A DNA stretch of 64,000 nucleotides, from positions 1-64,000 of the forward strand of contig JARCOQ010000198.1 in assembly GCA_029207755.1 (NCBI GenBank), in the 5' to 3' direction. A model generated the notes under the pieces. It saw only the letters and a list, made by a program, of their open reading frames with translations. It ran no database searches and was not told where the DNA came from. The stretch's first letter is position 1. The number at the start of each line of letters is the position of its first letter. Below are positions 47,701 through 59,460 of this stretch, piece after piece. Source of the stretch: Chamaea fasciata (lineage: Eukaryota; Chordata; Aves; Passeriformes; Sylviidae). A program made the translations under genes and the position numbers.

Positions 47701-48001
47701 GTGGCTCCGGCCACCTACAATCCCGAACGGAACAGGATTTCTTCCAGATGCAAGCTGCCACAAGCTGGAAGCCTGGCATCCCTTGGAGGGCCAAAGGCCT
47801 CCTACAAACTGACATCAGGCACCTGGGCAGCTGACTTTACTTACCCCTGGAAACAGGCCATCCTTTCTGACCCACTCCCTCTGCCGGGCACCTGGCCTCG
47901 GCCACCTACAATCTTGAACGGAATAGGATTTTTTCCAGATGGAAGCTGCATTGAACAGGAAGACTAGCATCACTTGGAGAGCCAAAGGCCTGCTACAAAC
48001 T
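44756..48001. repeat. Core unit 7, 17 monomers
   Basis: Order: L-C'-H-Q-R-B'-S-G-T-R-B-U-V-P-W-J-C; 3246 bp, one short of 17 x 191 because V is a 190-bp monomer. U has TTGCAGGGCTAAAGG, V has CCGAAGGGAACAGG, and W has CCGGCCTCGG with GGCCTGCTAAAAACTG. The U-V-P-W run also occurs in domain 2 (17447-18209). The second half therefore joins domain 2 material to the core. Confidence 0.86.
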
Positions 48002-50675
48002 GACATCAGGCACCTGGGCAGCTGACTTTACTTACCCCTGGAAAAAGGCCATCATTTGTGCCAAACTCCCTCTGCTGGGCACCCGGCTCCGGCCACCTAC
48101 AATCCCGAACGGAACAGGATTTCTTCCAGATGCAAGCTGCCACAAGCTGGAAGCCTGGCTTCCCTTGGAGGGCCAAAGGCCTCCTACAAACTGACATCAG
48201 GCACCTGGGCAGCTGACTTTACTTACCCCTGGAAACAGGCCATCCTTTCTGACCAACTCCCTCTGCCGGGCACCTGGCCTCGGCCACCTACAATCTTGAA
48301 CGGAATAGGATTTTTTCCAGATGGAAGCTGCATTGAACAGGAAGAGTAGCATCACTTGGAGAGCCAAAGGCCTGCTACAAACTGACATCAGGCACCTGGG
48401 CAGCTGACTTTACTTACCCCTGGAAACAGGTTCTCATTTGTGCCCAACTCCCACATCCGGGCACCAGGCCTCGGTCACCTACGATCCCAAACGGAACAGG
48501 ATTTCTTCCAGATGCAAGCTGCCACAAGCTGGAAGCCTGGCTTCCCATGGAGGGCCAAAGGCCTACTACAAACTGACATCAGGCACCTGGGCAGCTGACT
48601 TTACTTACCCCTGGAAACAGGCCATCCTTTTTTCCCAACTCCTGCAGCAGGGCACCTGGCCTCGGCCACCTACAATCCCAAACGGAACAGGATTTCTTCA
48701 AGATGCAAGCTGCCACAAGCTGGAAGCCTGGCTTCCCATGGAGGGCCAAAGGCCTGCTACAAACTGATTCAAGGCACCTGGGCAGCTGACTTTACTTACC
48801 CCTGGAAACAGGCCATCATTTGTGCCCAACTCCCTCTCCAGGGCACCTGGCCTCGGCCACCTTCAATCCCGAATGGAACAGGATTTCTTCCAGATGCAAG
48901 CTGCCACAAACTGGTAGACTTGCTTCCCTTGGATGGCCAAAGGCCTCCTACAAACTGACATCAGGCACCTGGGCAGCTGACTTTACTAACCCTTGGAAAC
49001 AGGCCATCATTTGTTCCCTACTCCCTCAGCAGGGCACCCGGCTCCGGACACCTACAATCCCGAACGAAACAGGATTTCTTCCAGATGTAAGCTGCCACAA
49101 GCTGGAAGCCTGGCTTCCCTTGGAGAGCCAAAGGCCTCCTACAAACTGACATCAGGCACCTGGGCAGCTGACTTTACTTAGCCCTGGAAACAGGCCATCA
49201 TTTGTGCCCAATTTCCTCTGCCGGGCACCTGGCCTCGGCCACCTACAATCCCGAACGGAACAGGATTTCTTCCAGATGCAAGCTGCCACAAGCTGGAAGC
49301 CTGGCTTCCCATGGAGGGCCAAAGGCCTTCTACAAACTGACATCAGGCACCTGGGCAGCTAACTTTACTTCCCCCTGGAAACAGGCCATCCTTTGTGCCC
49401 AACTCCCTCTGCCAGGCACCTGGCCTCGGCCACCTACATTGCCGAGCAGAACAGCATTTCTTCAAGATGCAAGCTGCCACAAACTGGAAGACTTGCTTCT
49501 CTTGGAGGGCCAAAGGCCTCCTACAAACTGAAACCAGGCACCTGGGCAGCTAACTTTACTTACCCCTGGAAACAGGCCATCCATTGTTCCCAACTCCCTC
49601 TGCCGGGCACCTGGCCTCGGCCACCTACAATCCCGAACGGAACAGCATTTCTTCCAGATGCAAGCTGCCACAAGCTGGAAGCCAGGCTTCCCATGGAGGG
49701 CCAAAGGCCTGCTACAAACTGATTCAAGGCACCTGGGCAGCTGACTTTACTTACCCCTGGAAACAGGCCATCATTTGTGCCCAACTCCCTCTGCCGGGCA
49801 CCTGGCCTCGGCCACCTTCAATCCCGAATGGAACAGGATTTCTTCCAGATGCAAGCTGCCACAAACTGGTAGACTTGCTTCCCTTGGATGGCCAAAGGCC
49901 TCCTACAAACTGACATCAGGCACCTGGGCAGCTGACTTTACTAACCCTTGGAAACAGGCCATCATTTGTTCCCTACTCCCTCAGCAGGGCACCCGGCTCC
50001 GGACACCTACAATCCCGAACGAAACAGGATTTCTTCCAGATGCAAGCTGCCACAAGCTGGAAGCCTGGCTTCCCTTGGAGGGCCAAAGTCCTCCTACAAA
50101 CTGACATCAGGCACCTGGGCAGCTGACTTTACTTACCTTTGGAAATAGGCCATCATTTGTGCCCAATTTCCTCTGCTGGGCACGTGGCTCCGGCCACCTA
50201 CAATCCCGAACGGAACAGGATTTCTTCCAGATGCAAGCTGCCACAAGCTGGAAGCCTGGCATCCCTTGGAGGGCCAAAGGCCTCCTACAAACTGACATCA
50301 GGCACCTGGGCAGCTGACTTTACTTACCCCTGGAAACAGGCCATCCTTTCTGACCAACTCCCTCTGCCGGGCACCTGGCCTCGGCCACCTACAATCTTGA
50401 ACGGAATAGGATTTTTTCCAGATGGAAGCTGCATTGAACAGGAAGACTAGCATCACTTGGAGAGCCAAAGGCCTGCTACAAACTGACATCAGGCACCTGG
50501 GCAGCTGACTTTACTTACCCCTGGAAACAGGCCATCATTTGTGCCCAACTCCCTCTGCCGGGCACCAGGCCTCGGCCACCTACAATCCCAAACGGAACAG
50601 GATTTCTTCCAGATGCAAGCTGCCACAAGCTAGCAGCCAGTCTTCCCATGGAGGGCCAAAGGCCTCCTACAAACT
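48002..50675. repeat. Core unit 8, 14 monomers
   Basis: Order: L-C'-H-Q-R-B'-S-G-T-R-B-J-C-F; 2674 bp or exactly 14 x 191. It equals the 16-mer of core unit 6 minus two monomers: B-R'-B' is replaced by B'. Alignment to core unit 6 is at offset 6302 through R and 5920 after it, a step of exactly two monomers. Confidence 0.88.
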
Positions 50676-52967
50676 GACATCAGGCACCTGGGCAGCTGAC
50701 TTTACTTACCCCTTGAAAAAGGCCATCATTTGTGCCAAACTCCCTCTGCTGGGCACCCGGCTCCGGCCACCTACAATCCCGAACGGAACAGGATTTCTTC
50801 CAGATGCAAGCTGCCACAAGCTGGAAGCCTGGCTTCCCTTGGAGGGCCAAAGGCCTCCTACAAACTGACATCAGGCACCTGGGCAGCTGACTTTACTTAC
50901 CCCTGGAAACAGGCCATCCTTTCTGACCAACTCCCTCTGCCGGGCACCTGGCCTCGGCCACCTACAATCTTGAACGGAATAGGATTTTTTCCAGATGGAA
51001 GCTGCATTGAACAGGAAGAGTAGCATCACTTGGAGAGCCAAAGGCCTGTTACAAACTGACATCAGGCACCTGGGCAGCTGACTTTACTTACCCCTGGAAA
51101 CAGGTTCTCATTTGTGCCCAACTCCCACATCCGGGCACCAGGCCTCGGTCACCTACGATCCCAAACAGAACAGGATTTCTTCCAGATGCAAGCTGCCACA
51201 AGCTGGAAGCCTGGCTTCCCATGGAGGGCCAAAGGCCTACTACAAACTGACATCAGGCACCTGGGCAGCTGACTTTACTTACCCCTGGAAACAGGCCATC
51301 CTTTGTTCCCAACTCCTGCAGCAGGGCACCTGGCCTCGGCCACCTACAATCCCAAACGGAACAGGATTTCTTCAAGATGCAAGCTGCCACAAGCTGGAAG
51401 CCTGGCTTTCCATGGAGGGCCAAAGGCCTGCTACAAACTGATTCAAGGCACCTGGGCAGCTGACTTTACTAACCCCTGGAAACAGGCCATCATTTGTGCC
51501 CAACTCCCTCTGCCGGGCACCTGGCCTCGGCCACCTTCAATCCCGAATGGAACAGGATTTCTTCCAGATGCAAGCTGCCACAAACTGGTAGACTTGCTTC
51601 CCTTGGATGGCCAAAGGCCTCCTACAAACTGACATCAGGCACCTGGGCAGCTGACTTTACTAACCCTTGGAAACAGGCCATCATTTGTTCCCTACTCCCT
51701 CAGCAGGGCACCCGGCTCCGGACACCTACAATCCCGAACGAAACAGGATTTCTTCCAGATGCAAGCTGCCACAAGCTGGAAGCCTGGCTTCCCTTGGAGG
51801 GCCAAAGTCCTCCTACAAACTGACATCAGGCACCTGGGCAGCTAACTTTACTTACCCCTGGAAACAGGCCATCCTTTGTTCCCAACTCCCTCTGCCGGGC
51901 ACCTGGCCTCGGCCACCTTCAATCCCGAATGGAACAGGATTTCTTCCAGATGCAAGCTGCCACAAACTGGTAGACTTGCTTCCCTTGGATGGCCAAAGGC
52001 CTCCTACAAACTGACATCAGGCACCTGGGCAGCTGACTTTACTAACCCTTGGAAACAGGCCATCATTTGTTCCCTACTCCCTCAGCAGGGCACCCGGCTC
52101 CGGACACCTACAATCCCGAACGAAACAGGATTTCTTCCAGATGTAAGCTGCCACAAGCTGGAAGCCTGGCTTCCCTTGGAGAGCCAAAGGCCTCCTACAA
52201 ACTGATATCAGGCACCTGGGCAGCTGACTTTACTTAGCCCTGGAAACAGGCCATCATTTGTGCCCAATTTCCTCTGCCGGGCACCTGGCCTCGGCCACCT
52301 ACAATCCCGAACGGAACAGGATTTCTTCCAGATGCAAGCTGCCACAAGCTGGAAGCCTGGCTTCCCATGGAGGGCCAAAGGCCTTCTACAAACTGACATC
52401 AGGCACCTGGGCAGCTAACTTTACTTCCCCCTGGAAACAGGCCATCCTTTGTGCCCAACTCCCTCTGCCAGGCACCTGGCCTCGGCCACCTACATTCCCG
52501 AGCAGAACAGCATTTCTTCAAGATGCAAGCTGCCACAAACTGGAAGACTTGCTTCTCTTGGAGGGCCAAAGGCCTCCTACAAACTGACATCAGGCACCTG
52601 GGCAGCTAACTTTACTTACCCCTGGAAACAGGCCATCCTTTGTTCCCAACTCCCTTAGCCGGACACCAGGCCTCGGCCACGTACGATCCCAAACGGAACA
52701 GGATTTCTTCCAGATGCAAGCTGCCACAAACTGGAAGCCTGGCTGCTCTTTGAGGGCCAATGGCCTCCTACAAACTGACATCAGGCACCTGGGCAGCTGA
52801 CTTTACTTACCCCTGGAAATAGGCCATCATTTGTGCCCAACTCCCTCTGCCGGGCACCAGGCCTCGGCCACCTACAATCCCAAACGGAACAGGATTTCTT
52901 CCAGATGCAAGCTGACACAAGCTAGCAGCCAGTCTTCCCATGGAGGGCCAAAGGCCTCCTACAAACT
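50676..52967. repeat. Core unit 9, 12 monomers
   Basis: Order: L-C'-H-Q-R-B-R'-B'-S-G-E-F'; 2292 bp. Its first part shares CCTGTTACAAAC and CCAAACAGAACAGG with core unit 2. Its B'/S border has CTGATATCAGG (an EcoRV site, 52202-52212), which I found otherwise only near 40935 in core unit 5. The unit is therefore itself a patchwork. Confidence 0.87.
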
Positions 52968-54877
52968 GACATCAGGCACCTGGGCAGCTGACTTTACTTA
53001 CCCCTGGAAAAAGGCCATCATTTGTGCCAAACTCCCTCTGCTGGGCACCCGGCTCCGGCCACCTACAATCCCGAACGGAACAGGATTTCTTCCAGATGCA
53101 AGCTGCCACAAGCTGGAAGCCTGGCTTCCCTTGGAGGGCCAAAGGCCTCCTACAAACTGACATCAGGCACCTGGGCAGCTGACTTTACTTACCCCTGGAA
53201 ACAGGCCATCCTTTCTGACCAACTCCCTCTGCCGGGCACCTGGCCTCGGCCACCTACAATCTTGAACGGAATAGGATTTTTTCCAGATGGAAGCTGCATT
53301 GAACAGGAAGAGTAGCATCACTTGGAGAGCCAAAGGCCTGCTACAAACTGACATCAGGCACCTGGGCAGCTGACTTTACTTACCCCTGGAAACAGGTTCT
53401 CATTTGTGCCCAACTCCCACATCCGGGCACCAGGCCTCGGTCACCTACGATCCCAAACGGAACAGGATTTCTTCCAGATGCAAGCTGCCACAAGCTGGAA
53501 GCCTGGCTTCCCATGGAGGGCCAAAGGCCTACTACAAACTGACATCAGGCACCTGGGCAGCTGACTTTACTTACCCCTGGAAACAGGCCATCCTTTTTTC
53601 CCAACTCCTGCAGCAGGGCACCTGGCCTCGGTCACCTACAATCCCAAACGGAACAGGATTTCTTCAAGATGCAAGCTGCCACAAGCTGGAAGCCTGGCTT
53701 CCCATGGAGGGCCAAAGGCCTGCTACAAACTGATTCAAGGCACCTGGGCAGCTGACTTTACTTACCCCTGGAAACAGGCCATCATTTGTGCCCAACTCCC
53801 TCTCCAGGGCACCTGGCCTCGGCCACCTTCAATCCCGAATGGAACAGGATTTCTTCCAGATGCAAGCTGCCACAAACTGGTAGACTTGCTTCCCTTGGAT
53901 GGCCAAAGGCCTCCTACAAACTGACATCAGGCACCTGGGCAGCTGACTTTACTAACCCTTGGAAACAGGCCATCATTTGTTCCCTACTCCCTCAGCAGGG
54001 CACCCGGCTCCGGACACCTACAATCCCGAACGAAACAGGATTTCTTCCAGATGCAAGCTGCCACAAGCTGGAAGCCTGGCTTCCCTTGGAGGGCCAAAGT
54101 CCTCCTACAAACTGACATCAGGCACCTGGGCAGCTAACTTTACTTACCCCTGGAAACAGGCCATCCTTTGTTCCCAACTCCCTCTGCCGGGCACCTGGCC
54201 TCGGCCACCTTCAATCCCGAATGGAACAGGATTTCTTCCAGATGCAAGCTGCCACAAACTGGTAGACTTGCTTCCCTTGGATGGCCAAAGGCCTCCTACA
54301 AACTGACATCAGGCACCTGGGCAGCTGACTTTACTAACCCTTGGAAACAGGCCATCATTTGTTCCCTACTCCCTCAGCAGGGCACCCGGCTCCGGACACC
54401 TACAATCCCGAACGAAACAGGATTTCTTCCAGATGTAAGCTGCCACAAGCTGGAAGCCTGGCTTCCCTTGGAGAGCCAAAGGCCTCCTACAAACTGACAT
54501 CAGGCACCTGGGCAGCTGACTTTACTTAGCCCTGGAAACAGGCCATCATTTGTGCCCAATTTCCTCTGCCGGGCACCTGGCCTCGGCCACCTACAATCCC
54601 GAACGGAACAGGATTTCTTCCAGATGCAAGCTGCCACAAGCTGGAAGCCTGGCTTCCCATGGAGGGCCAAAGGCCTCCTACAAACTGACATCAGGCACCT
54701 GGGCAGCTAACTTTACTTCCCCCTGGAAACAGGCCATCCTTTGTGCCCAACTCCCTCTGCCAGGCACCTGGCCTCGGCCACCTACATTGCCGAGCAGAAC
54801 AGCATTTCTTCAAGATGCAAGCTGCCACAAACTGGAAGACTTGCTTCTCTTGGAGGGCCAAAGGCCTCCTACAAACT
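52968..54877. repeat. Core unit 10, incomplete, 10 monomers
   Basis: Order: L-C'-H-Q-R-B-R'-B'-S-G; 1910 bp. It matches 41700-43609 at offset 11,268. The pattern then breaks at the T/Q mosaic monomer beginning at 54878, so this is the right end of the run of core units. Confidence 0.85.
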
Positions 54878-55068
54878 GAAACCAGGCACCTGGGCAGCTA
54901 ACTTTACTTACCCCTGGAAACAGGCCATCCTTTGTGCCCAACTCCTGCAGCAGGGCACCTGGCCTCGGCCACCTACAATCCCAAACGGAACAGGATTTCT
55001 TCAAGATGCAAGCTGCCACAAGCTGGAAGCCTGGCTTCCCATGGAGGGCCAAAGGCCTGCTAAAAACT
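54878..55068. repeat. Mosaic monomer T/Q, first instance
   Basis: It begins GAAACCAGGCACC with CAGCTAAC like T. It then has CATCCTTTGTGCCC, CTCCTGCAGCAGGG and CTTCAAGATG like Q. The switch falls between about 54899 and 54931. It ends CTGCTAAAAACTGATTC, a combination of W-like and Q-like ends that recurs near 62886. Confidence 0.8.
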
Positions 55069-56405
55069 GATTCAAGGCACCTGGGCAGCTGACTTTACTA
55101 ACCCCTGGAAACAGGCCATCATTTGTGCCCAACTCCCTCTGCCGGGCACCTGGCCTTGGCCACCTTCAATCCCGAATGGAACAGGATTTCTTCCAGATGC
55201 AAGCTGCCACAAACTGGTAGACTTGCTTCCCTTGGATGGCCAAAGGCCTCCTACAAACTGACATCAGGCACCTGGGCAGCTGACTTTACTAACCCCTGGA
55301 AACAGGCCATCATTTGTTCCCTACTCCCTCAGCAGGGCACCCGGCTCCGGACACCTACAATCCCGAACGAAACAGGATTTCTTCCAGATGCAAGCTGCCA
55401 CAAGCTGGAAGCCTGGCTTCCCTTGGAGAGCCAAAGGCCTCCTACAAACTGACATCAGGCACCTGGGCAGCTGACTTTACTTACCCCTGGAAACAGGCCA
55501 TCATTTGTGCCCAATTTCCTCTGCCGGGCACCTGGCCTCGGCCACCTACAATCCCGAACGGAACAGGATTTCTTCCAGATGCAAGCTGCCACAAGCTGGA
55601 AGCCTGGCTTCCCATGGAGGGCCAAAGGCCTTCTACAAACTGACATCAGGCACCTGGGCAGCTGACTTTACTTCCCCCTGGAAACAGGCCATCCTTTGTT
55701 CCCAACTCCTGCAGCAGGGCACCTGGCCTCGGCCACGTATAATCCTGAACGGAACAGGATTTCTTCCAGATGCAAGCTGCCACAAGCTGGAAGCCTGGCT
55801 TCCCATGGAGGGCCAAAGGCCTGCTACAAACTGATTCAAGGCACCTGGGCAGCTGACTTTACTAACCCCTGGAAACAGGCCATCATTTGTGCCCAACTCC
55901 CTCTGCCGGGCACCTGGCCTCGGCCACCTACAATCCCGAATGGAACAGGATTTCTTCCAGATGCAAGCTGCAACAAACTGGTAGACTTGCTTCCCTTGGA
56001 TGGCCAAAGGCCTCCTACAAACTGACATCAGGCACCTGGGCAGCTGACTTTACTTACCCCTTGAAACAGGCCATCCTTTGTTCCCTACTCCTTCAGCAGG
56101 GCACCCTGCTCCGGCAACCTACAATCCCGAAAGGAACAGGATTTCTTCCAGATGCAAGCTGCCACAAGCTGGAAGCCTGGCTTCCCTTGGAGAGGCAAAG
56201 GCCTCCTACAAACTGACATCAGGCACCTGGGCAGCTGACTTTACTTACCCCTGGAAACAGGCCATCCTTTGTGCCCAACTCCCTCTGCCGGGCACCTGGC
56301 CTCGGCCACCTACATTCCCATAAAGAACAGGATTTCTTCCAGATGCAAGCAGCCACAAACTGGAAGACTTGCTTCCCTTGGAGGGCCAAAGGCCTCCTAC
56401 AAACT
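54878..56405. repeat. Disordered block, 8 monomers
   Basis: Order: T/Q mosaic, R, B variant (ACTAACCCCTGG, GAGAGCC), S variant, Q-like with CACGTATAATCCTGAACGG, R variant with CTGCAACAAACTGG, a B-like monomer with CACCCTGCTCCGGCAACC and AAAGGAAC, and a monomer with CATTCCCATAAAGAAC. Several are single occurrences. The B-like monomer resembles one in domain 1 (CCCCTTGAAACAGG, CTCCTTCAGCAGGG near 665-720). Confidence 0.75.
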
Positions 56406-58123
56406 GACATCAGGCACCTGGGCAGCTAACTTTACTTACCCCTGGAAACAGGCCATCCTTTGTTCCCAACTCCCTTAGCCGGACACCAGGCCTCGGCCAC
56501 CTGCGATCCCAAACGGAACAGGATTTCTTCCAGATGGAAGCTGCCACAAACTGGAAGCCTGGCTGCTCTTGGAGGGCCAATGGCCTCCTACAAACTGACA
56601 TCAGGCACCTGGGCAGCTGACTTTACTTACCCCTGGAAACAGGCCATCCTTTGTGCCCAACTCCCTCTGCCAGGCACCAGGCCTCGGCCACCTACAATCC
56701 AAAACGGAACAGGATTTCTTCCAGATGCAAGCTGCCACAAGCTGGAAGACTAGCTTCCCTTGGAGGGCCAAAGGCCTACTACAAACTGACATCAGGCACC
56801 TGGGCAGCTGACTTTACTTACCCCTGGAAACAGGCCATCATTTGTGCCCAACTCCCTCTGCCGGGCACCTGGCCTCGGCCACCTACAATCGGGAACGGAA
56901 CAGGATTTCTTCCAGATGCAAGCTGCCACAAGCTGGAAGCCTGGCTTCCCATGGAGGGCCAAAGGCCTCCTACAAACTGACATCAGGCACCTGGGCAGCT
57001 AAATTTACTTACCTCTGGAAACAGGCCATCCTTGGTTCCCAACTCCCTCTGCCGGGCACCTGGCCTCGGCCACCTACAATCCCGATCGGAATAGGATTTC
57101 TTCCAGATGCAAGCTGCCACAAACTGGAAGACTAGCTTCCCTTGGAGGGCCAAAGGCCTTCTACAAACTGACATCAGGCACCTGGGCAGCTGACTTTACT
57201 TACCCCTGGAAACAGGCCATCCTTTGTGCCCAACTCCCTCTGCCAGGCACCTGGCCTCGGCCACCTACATTCCCGAGCAGAACAGCATTTCTTCAAGATG
57301 CAAGCTGCCACAAGCTGGAAGCCTGGCTTCCCTTGGAGGGCCAAAGGCCTTCTACAAACTGACATCAGGCACCTGGGCAGCTAACTTTACTTACCCCTTG
57401 AAACAGGCCATCCTTTGTGCCCAACTCCCTCTGCCGGGCACCTGGCCTCGGCCACCTACAATCCCGAACGGAACAGCATTTCTTCCAGATGCAAGCTGCC
57501 ACAAGCTGGAAGCCAGGCTTCCCATGGAGGGCCAAAGGCCTGCTACAAACTGACAACAGACACCTGGGCAGCTGACTTTACTTACCCCTGGAAACAGGCC
57601 ATCATTTGTGCCCAACTCCCTCTGCCGGGCACCTGGCCTCGGCCACCTACTATCCCAAACGGAACAGGATTTCTTCCACATGCAAGTTGCCACAAGCTGG
57701 AAGCCTGGCTGCTCTTGGAGGGTCAAAGGCCTCCTACAAACTGACATCAGGCACCTGGGCAGCTGACTTTACTTACCCCTGGAAACAGGCCATCATTTGT
57801 GCCCAGCTCCCTCTGCCGGGCACCTGGCCTCGGCCACCTACAATCCCGAATGGAACAGGATTTCTTCCAGATGCTAGCTGCCACAAACTGGAAGACTAAT
57901 TTTCCTTGAAGGGCCAAAGGCCTCCTACAAACTGACATCAGGCACCTGGGCAGCTGACTTTACTTACCCCTGGAAACAGGCCATCATTTTGCCAAACTCC
58001 CTCTGCTGGGCACCCGGCTCCGGCCACCTACAATCCCGAACGGAACAGGATTTCTTCCAGATGCAAGCTGCCACAAGCTGGAAGCCTGGCTTCCCTTGGA
58101 GGGCCAAAGGCCTCCTACAAACT
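56406..58123. repeat. Block related to 22983-23938, with four extra monomers
   Basis: Positions 56406-57093 match 22983-23670 at offset 33,423, including CTGCGATCC, CCAAAACGG, AATCGGGAACGG, TAAATTTACTTACC and CCCGATCGGAATAGG. The match resumes at 57875 (ATGCTAGCTGCC, GACTAATTTTCC) at an offset larger by 763, that is 4 x 191 less a one-base indel. The last monomer (57934-58123) is an L type shortened by one base (CATCATTTTGCC). Confidence 0.83.
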
Positions 58124-59460
58124 GACATCAGGCACCTGGGCAGCTGACTTTACTTACCCCTGGAAACAGGCCATCCTTTGTGCCCAACTCCCTCTGCCAG
58201 GACCCTGGCCTCGGCCACCTACATTCCCGAGCAGAACAGCATTTCTTCAAGATGCAAGCTGCCACAAACTGGAAGACTTGCTTCTCTTGGAGGGCCAAAG
58301 GCCTCCTACAAACTGAAACCAGGCACCTGGGCAGCTAACTTTACTTACCCCTGGAAACAGGCCATCCATTGTTCCCAACTCCCTCTGCCGGGCACCTGGC
58401 CTCGGCCACCTACAATCCCAAACGGAACAGGATTTCTTCAAGATGCAAGCTGCCACAAGCTGGAAGCCTGGCTTCCCATGGAGGGCCAAAGGCCTGCTAC
58501 AAACTGATTCAAGGCACCTGGGCAGCTGACTTTACTAACCCCTGGAAACAGGCCATCATTTGTGCCCAACTCCCTCTGCCGGGCACCTGGCCTCGGCCAC
58601 CTTCAATCCCGAATGGAACAGGATTTCTTCCAGATGCAAGCTGCCACAAACTGGTAGACTTGCTTCCCTTGGATGGCCAAAGGCCTCCTACAAACTGACA
58701 TCAGGCACCTGGGCAGCTGACTTTACTAACCCTTGGAAACAGGCCATCATTTGTTCCCTACTCCCTCAGCAGGGCACCCGGCTCCGGACACCTACAATCC
58801 CGAACGAAACAGGATTTCTTCCAGATGCAAGCTGCCACAAGCTGGAAGCCTGGCTTCCCTTGGAGGGCCAAAGTCCTCCTACAAACTGACATCAGGCACC
58901 TGGGCAGCTGACTTTACTTACCCCTGGAAATAGGCCATCATTTGTGCCCAATTTCCTCTGCTGGGCACGTGGCTCCGGCCACCTACAATCCCGAACGGAA
59001 CAGGATTTCTTCCAGATGCAAGCTGCCACAAGCTGGAAGCCTGGCATCCCTTGGAGGGCCAAAGGCCTCCTACAAACTGACATCAGGCACCTGGGCAGCT
59101 GACTTTACTTACCCCTGGAAACAGGCCATCCTTTCTGACCAACTCCCTCTGCCGGGCACCTGGCCTCGGCCACCTACAATCTTGAACGGAATAGGATTTT
59201 TTCCAGATGGAAGCTGCATTGAACAGGAAGACTAGCATCACTTGGAGAGCCAAAGGCCTGCTACAAACTGACATCAGGCACCTGGGCAGCTGACTTTACT
59301 TACCCCTGGAAACAGGCCATCATTTGTGCCCAACTCCCTCTGCCGGGCACCAGGCCTCGGCCACCTACAATCCCAAACGGAACAGGATTTCTTCCAGATG
59401 CAAGCTGCCACAAGCTAGCAGCCAGTCTTCCCATGGAGGGCCAAAGGCCTCCTACAAACT
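58124..59460. repeat. 7-monomer block G-(T/Q)-R-B-J-C-F
   Basis: The order is that of the late part of a core 16-mer except that T is replaced by a second T/Q mosaic. The G monomer has CCAGGACCCTGG in place of CCAGGCACCTGG (58197-58208). J, C and F here (58888-59460) match those of core units 1, 3 and 6. Confidence 0.82.
58315..58505. repeat. Mosaic monomer T/Q, second instance
   Basis: T markers run from GAAACCAGG through CATCCATTGTTCCC and CTCTGCCGGG (to about 58391). Q markers take over from CCCAAACGG (58417-58425) with CTTCAAGATG and GCCTGGCTTCCCATGG. The breakpoint (58391-58420) differs from that at 54899-54931, so these are two separate events between the same two types. Confidence 0.82.
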
